From NCBI GenBank assembly GCA_003155175.1, contig PMFP01000095.1, positions 1 to 35,666 on the forward strand: 35,666 bases of DNA. The letters are read 5' to 3'. A program made the translations under genes and the position numbers. Under the pieces are notes generated by a model. That model was not told where the DNA came from. It worked only from the letters and a program-made list of their open reading frames with translations, and did no database searches. This document shows, piece by piece, positions 31,951 through 35,666 of this stretch. The DNA comes from Vulcanimicrobiota bacterium (lineage in GTDB: Bacteria > Vulcanimicrobiota > Vulcanimicrobiia > Vulcanimicrobiales > Vulcanimicrobiaceae). Numbering within the stretch: position 1 is the first letter of the stretch; each line of letters starts with the position of its first letter.

Positions 31951-33297
31951 TTGAACGTTCGAATCGCTTCGCTCGCGGGCTTGCTGCTCGTCGTCGCTCT
32001 GGCTGCCTGCAACGGCACGCCGCCGTCCGGCGGCATGATCCCCACGCCGGCGCCCGTCATCGTTCCGACGCCAACGGTTGGGCCCGGCAGCACGTTTGCC
32101 TATTCCGGTTCGCTGACGCAGACGAACACGTACGCATACCCGCAACCGTCGCCGCTTCCCTCGACCGTGAATACGGCTGCGGTCACGGAGAACGTCGTCG
32201 TCTCCACGTCGCCCGCGCCGCCGCCGCTGAGCGCTCCCGCTTCGGCGCTGGACTATAACGCGAGCGAGACCGACGCCTATGGGCTCCAGAGCGTCGTGAC
32301 GACGACCGACAGCTGGCAAGGTAAGGCAGCGGCCGGATCGGCCGTCAATCTGGTTCAGTATGCAACCAATGTCGTGACGAACGCCAACACGTCCACCGCT
32401 TCAACCATCGCGACGTCGTATTCGACGCCGCAGATCGTCGGTCAGACGCCGGCAACCGCGGGCGCGAGCTGGAAAAACGTCAACGGCGGTACCGTGACCG
32501 AAAACGACGCCGACGGAACGACCGACGTCACCAAGCGAAATGCGAACGGCACCTACACCGACACGCAGACGATCGCAAGCACGCCGCAGACGCTGACGAT
32601 CGCAACAAAGGCTGACGGAAGCGGATCGTACGGCGGCACCGCGCTGTCGAGCTACGGCATTCAAGAATTCCAGATGCTCGCGCCGGCGTCCGGAAAGATC
32701 ACCGTTCAGATCCTCCCGACGGGCGGCGGTGCACCCACCGTCGTTGCGACGCCGAAGGCTTGGTTCTCGGCGGTGACTCCCCCGTATTCCGACGTCACGA
32801 ACGTCGCAACCAACGTCACGTTTCCGGCTGCCTGCAACGTCCCGCCGCAGTTCGGGACCAGCGGCTCGTCGCTGACGCGACAGATCGCGTCGTACGATCC
32901 GGTGCTCGGCTTCACCGACGCGCAAACGATTACCACGTACGTTGGAGGCTACGGCCCGGTTTGCATCGTGCTGAGCGATCTGCAGACGACGTACTACGAC
33001 TATCTCAACGATACGCTCAAGGCGTGGCAAAACTTCGCCGACTTCGAAGGCACGCCGCTGGCGACGCAGACCATCGCCGAAACGCTGACGCTGCAGAACG
33101 CGACGTCCGCCTCGGCGTCTCGCCGTTCGTCCGCCGCGATCGTCGCGGGCGCTCAAGGGCTCTCGCCGTCGAGCGTGTCGTTCGCGACGGCGCAGTTCGA
33201 GGCGCGCGTGCAGCACGAACGCACGGTCCGCAGAAAAGCCGCGATCGCGAGACTGATCCGATTCATGCAACACCGTACCGGGGGTAACGTCCGATGA
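31951..33297 (+). CDS. lipoprotein of unknown function coupled to a sedolisin
   Basis: 448 residues from TTG 31951, with GAAGGA about 10 bases upstream. A lipoprotein signal ends in VALAAC, followed by a Pro/Thr-rich linker. The folded part is Thr/Ser/Asn-rich with repeating beta-strand patterns (VTENDADGTTDVTKRNANGTYTDTQTIAST), which suggests an extended, secreted all-beta protein. The C-terminus turns basic and helical (ARVQHERTVRRKAAIARLIRFMQHRTGG). I do not recognise a family. Its stop overlaps the sedolisin ATG as ATGA, so the two are made together; a chaperone, substrate or surface partner of the protease is possible but unproven. Confidence 0.8.
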   Translation: MNVRIASLAGLLLVVALAACNGTPPSGGMIPTPAPVIVPTPTVGPGSTFAYSGSLTQTNTYAYPQPSPLPSTVNTAAVTENVVVSTSPAPPPLSAPASALDYNASETDAYGLQSVVTTTDSWQGKAAAGSAVNLVQYATNVVTNANTSTASTIATSYSTPQIVGQTPATAGASWKNVNGGTVTENDADGTTDVTKRNANGTYTDTQTIASTPQTLTIATKADGSGSYGGTALSSYGIQEFQMLAPASGKITVQILPTGGGAPTVVATPKAWFSAVTPPYSDVTNVATNVTFPAACNVPPQFGTSGSSLTRQIASYDPVLGFTDAQTITTYVGGYGPVCIVLSDLQTTYYDYLNDTLKAWQNFADFEGTPLATQTIAETLTLQNATSASASRRSSAAIVAGAQGLSPSSVSFATAQFEARVQHERTVRRKAAIARLIRFMQHRTGGNVR

Positions 33298-35423
33298 ACG
33301 CGAGAGACTTTCGTCCGGCCGCGGCGCTTGCGCTTGCGGCTGCCTTCGTGACCGGGTGCGGCGGCGGCAGCCATGGCGGCGCGCTCCCCACCGATCCGGG
33401 CGCGGCGGCCGGCATGTCTCAGGCGCAGGCGCAGACGGCACTCTCGACGTATGCGGGTCCCTCGACGCTCGCGAACTTTACGTGGGGTAAAGAGACGCTT
33501 CGAACCGCCACGTACGTCGGTCCGGTGCACGGCGACATGGGCATGTCGGTTTCGGTTGCGCTGAAACTGCAGAACGAGCGCGGTCTGATGCAGTACGCGC
33601 AAGAGGCGAGCTCGCCCAAGTCGGCATTCTACCGCAAGTTCCTCACGCCGGCTGAGATCGGCGCGCGTTACGGCGCGACCGCGAGCGACGTGGCCGCGAC
33701 CGCGAAGTACTTCAACGGCTACCACATCTCCGTAGGAACTTGGCCGCAGCATCTCACGCTCACGCTCGCCGGCAGACTAACGTCGTTCGAGAAGGCATTC
33801 GGTACGACCATCGGCTGGTGGCGCGCCGGGAAGACGACGTTCCTGGCGCCGGTTCAGGCCCCGCACGTCGCCGTCGCTCTGCCCATCGCGGGCGTGGTCG
33901 GGCTGGTGCAGCCGCACTTCATGCATCCGTACATCATCCGAATGTCGCGCGGAAACACGATTGGCTATTCCCCGCAGATGCTGGCCAACGGCTTCGACTA
34001 CTCCGGTGCGTATAGCAAAGGCTACAACGGGACCGGCATCAACATCGGCATCATCGGAACCGGGCCGATCGACACGTCCGCCAACGGAGACGTGCCCACC
34101 CTGTCCAAGCTGTTCAAGGCGCGCGTCGCGACCGTGACGGTCGCGCAGGTGCGCGCGCAACCCGCCAGCGGCCAAAACAACAACACCGGGACGGGTGCCT
34201 TCGACCCGAATCCGGGTGGCCTGGCATCGCCGCCACCGGTGACGGATACGTGTAGCTTGCCGCCTTTCCCGACGCCTCCCGATTACACCACGTGCAATCC
34301 CGAGGATGGCGAAGCGCAGCTGGATACCGAGCAGCAAGCCAGCCTCGCGCCTGGCGCAAACGTGCTGTTCTACTTCGCGTACAATCCGGCGATTTGCGTC
34401 AACACGACCACCGGAAACGAAACGGCACCGCCGTGCGGCGCGGGCGAGGTCACCTATCCGCTGATCGGTATCCAGATTGCGGACGACGAGATTCAGCAAG
34501 CGATCGCCGACAACAAGGTGGACGCGGTCTCGCTCAGCTACGGGCTGGGCGAGAACGGCGGCTGCGGCTATTACTATTCGTGTTCGGGCAGCGGTCAGGG
34601 CACCGGCATCGGCCCCGACGAATTCGCGGCGCTAGCCGCCGAAGGCATCGCGGTGTTCGCGTCTTCCGGGGACACCGGGAACCAGTCGTGTTTCGACAAC
34701 TTCGGCAATCCACTGCCGACGCCGTGCGTTTCGTACCCGGCCTCGGACCCGTCGGTTGTCGGCGTCGGCGGCGTGAACGCGCCCATGGACACGACCGGCA
34801 AACTGCTCGGCCAAATCGCGGCCTGGGCCTACCAGTCCACGCAAGGCGGGAGCGGCAACTTCAACAACGACGTCGGCTCGGGCGGGGGAGTGTCGCAAGT
34901 CTTCCCGACCCCGGTTTGGCAGCAGGGCGTCACGACGCCGGCGGGCAGCAATCCGGCGAGCCCGCAGCTTAACGGCTATCGCGGCGTTCCCGACATCGCA
35001 CTGATGGCGGATCCCTTCACGGGTCCGGCCCTCGTCTTTAACTCGGCTTTTTCCGATGGAGGCGTCGGGCCGTCCGGCGGGACGTCGGCAGCCGCGCCCG
35101 AGTCCGCCGCGGAGTGGGCGCTGGTCGAACAGGCCTGCAAAGCCACGCCGTCCTGCGCGACCGCGAGCGGCGGCCACCCGGAACGCTTGGGCAATCCGAA
35201 CGGCATCTTTTACAAGATCTACGCCGGTTCGCTCAACGGTTTGAGCTACAACGACGTGTTCTACGACGTTCTCTACGGCCAAAACCAGGCCAACTCCGGG
35301 CCCGGAGCGCCGCCGATCACCGGTTGCTGCACCTCCGGAAAAGGCTACGATCTGGTCACCGGGCTGGGCGTTCCGTTCGGCGGTCACCTCGTCCAGGCGA
35401 TCACGGGCCAAGTGACGCCTTAG
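33294..35423 (+). CDS. sedolisin-type (S53) serine-carboxyl protease, lipoprotein
   Basis: 709 residues. A lipoprotein signal ends in VTGC. Residues 50-200 match a pro-kumamolisin activation domain (KSAFYRKFLTPAEIGARYGATASDVAATAKYF). The Ser-Glu-Asp catalytic set is complete: Glu340 and Asp344 in DGEAQLDTEQQ, the oxyanion Asp460 in SSGDTGNQ and Ser598 in GPSGGTSAAAP. The C-terminal calcium site region is YNDVFYDVLYGQN...GKGYDLVTGLGVP. Sedolisins are acid-active endopeptidases, and the enzyme should act at the cell surface in an acidic habitat. Several Cys pairs (CSLPP, CNPED, CGYYYSC, CFDN, CVSYP, CKATPSC, CC) suggest disulfides. A hairpin follows 11 bases after the stop. Confidence 0.95.
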   Translation: MNARDFRPAAALALAAAFVTGCGGGSHGGALPTDPGAAAGMSQAQAQTALSTYAGPSTLANFTWGKETLRTATYVGPVHGDMGMSVSVALKLQNERGLMQYAQEASSPKSAFYRKFLTPAEIGARYGATASDVAATAKYFNGYHISVGTWPQHLTLTLAGRLTSFEKAFGTTIGWWRAGKTTFLAPVQAPHVAVALPIAGVVGLVQPHFMHPYIIRMSRGNTIGYSPQMLANGFDYSGAYSKGYNGTGINIGIIGTGPIDTSANGDVPTLSKLFKARVATVTVAQVRAQPASGQNNNTGTGAFDPNPGGLASPPPVTDTCSLPPFPTPPDYTTCNPEDGEAQLDTEQQASLAPGANVLFYFAYNPAICVNTTTGNETAPPCGAGEVTYPLIGIQIADDEIQQAIADNKVDAVSLSYGLGENGGCGYYYSCSGSGQGTGIGPDEFAALAAEGIAVFASSGDTGNQSCFDNFGNPLPTPCVSYPASDPSVVGVGGVNAPMDTTGKLLGQIAAWAYQSTQGGSGNFNNDVGSGGGVSQVFPTPVWQQGVTTPAGSNPASPQLNGYRGVPDIALMADPFTGPALVFNSAFSDGGVGPSGGTSAAAPESAAEWALVEQACKATPSCATASGGHPERLGNPNGIFYKIYAGSLNGLSYNDVFYDVLYGQNQANSGPGAPPITGCCTSGKGYDLVTGLGVPFGGHLVQAITGQVTP

Positions 35424-35433
35424 GCCACGGCAG

Positions 35434-35453
35434 GGCCCACGCAGGTGGGCCCT
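35434..35453 (+). terminator. terminator-like hairpin after the sedolisin gene
   Basis: GGGCCCAC (35434-35441) pairs with GTGGGCCC (35446-35453) around a GCAG loop, giving a perfect 8-bp GC-rich stem 11 bases after the stop. The following bases, TCTTGCC, are only weakly T-rich, so intrinsic termination may be inefficient. The hairpin ends 12 bases before the extended -10 element of the rpmE promoter. Confidence 0.6.
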
Positions 35454-35464
35454 CTTGCCTAGCC

Positions 35465-35473
35465 TGCTATAAT
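35465..35473 (+). promoter_or_regulatory. extended -10 promoter of rpmE
   Basis: TGCTATAAT is an extended -10 element with a perfect TATAAT hexamer at 35468-35473. Any -35 would fall in the terminator hairpin and does not resemble TTGACA, as expected for extended -10 promoters. Transcription should begin at about 35477-35481, at or within a few bases of the GTG start codons of rpmE. Confidence 0.75.
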
Positions 35474-35476
35474 CGA

Positions 35477-35666
35477 GTGGCTGTGAAAGAGAAGATTCAT
35501 CCCACCTGGTACCCCGACGCTCGCGTGCACTGCGCGTGCGGCACCGCCTTTACGACCGGCTCGACGCTCAAGGAGATCTCGGTCGAGATTTGCTCGGCTT
35601 GCCACCCGCTCTTTACGGGTCAGCAGAAGCTCATCGATACGGCGGGCCGCGTCGACAAGTTCAACC
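35477..35666 (+). CDS. rpmE: ribosomal protein L31, 5' part (runs off the window)
   Basis: GTG codons at 35477 and 35483 are both in frame; the second gives VKEKIHPTWYPDARV, the usual L31 N-terminus. Cys residues in HCACGTAF and EICSACHPLFTG are the four zinc ligands of the zinc-containing L31 type, so this is the zinc-replete form and not the Cys-free paralogue. L31 bridges the two ribosomal subunits. About 63 codons are visible, which is most of the protein; the last bases read AGRVDKFN. The TATAAT 3 bases before the first GTG leaves no room for a Shine-Dalgarno. Confidence 0.95.
   Translation, partial: MAVKEKIHPTWYPDARVHCACGTAFTTGSTLKEISVEICSACHPLFTGQQKLIDTAGRVDKFN

Noticed and set aside
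1..35666. CRISPR array, tRNA, rRNA, insertion sequence or prophage genes
   Set aside because: No regularly spaced direct repeats, tRNA cloverleaf or anticodon arms, transposase, integrase or phage structural genes were seen on either strand by reading.

Overview
The window is a GC-rich bacterial chromosome segment with densely packed genes and no tRNA, rRNA, insertion sequence or CRISPR array. Several features suit a deep-branching, lightly studied phylum: many TTG or GTG starts, weak Shine-Dalgarno sequences, repeated ATGA/GTGA stop-start overlaps, lipoproteins with Cys-Gly-Gly tails, and secreted serine and sedolisin-type proteases. Eremiobacterota (WPS-2/Vulcanimicrobiota) is my best guess. 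This is inference from overall character, not from a phylogenetic marker search.

Left edge (1-2354): a 5'- and 3'-truncated glutamyl-tRNA synthetase fragment is joined head-to-head at about base 765 to the 5' end of an unrelated minus-strand gene. That gene is the distal member of a minus-strand operon of small or membrane proteins. The operon starts with a sigma70-like promoter (2326-2354), a clear M-box (ykoK-type) Mg2+ riboswitch (2163-2323) and an intrinsic terminator (2102-2135). No known Mg2+ transporter is visible in it, which makes it one of the two most interesting loci here.

2357-8162: minus-strand exported esterase, exported two-repeat protein, patatin-like phospholipase and APC-family amino-acid permease; then a plus-strand Nudix hydrolase converging on a PduO-type cobalamin adenosyltransferase. 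8243-13080: a tightly overlapping plus-strand run of proS, an exported protein, an M16 zinc protease, an Amj-like lipid II flippase and a TPR lipoprotein. 13022-16606: a minus-strand surface-glycan cluster of a PIG-V/Gpi18-like mannosyltransferase, GtrA and a GT39-like glycosyltransferase. 16659-22067: a plus-strand metabolic run of glpX (class II FBPase), a flavoprotein disulfide oxidoreductase, a split glutamine-dependent NAD synthetase (amidase gene plus nadE) and cinA, whose C-terminal domain is an NMN deamidase family. 22120-24075: a secreted S8 protease lipoprotein and a small membrane protein.

24072-28709: a four-gene minus-strand operon with 4-base overlaps at every junction: luxE-like acyl-protein synthetase, luxC-like acyl-CoA reductase, class III PLP aminotransferase and Gfo/Idh/MocA oxidoreductase. 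No luciferase is present. The order suggests a pathway from carboxylic acid to aldehyde to amine, and it is the second main candidate for an undescribed system. 28826-30624: leuC/leuD-type hydro-lyase subunits whose small-subunit substrate loop is unusual. 30629-35423: two exported minus-strand proteins of unknown function, then a divergent pair, an unknown lipoprotein translationally coupled to a sedolisin (S53) lipoprotein. The window ends inside rpmE, which has an extended -10 promoter placed for a leaderless or near-leaderless transcript.
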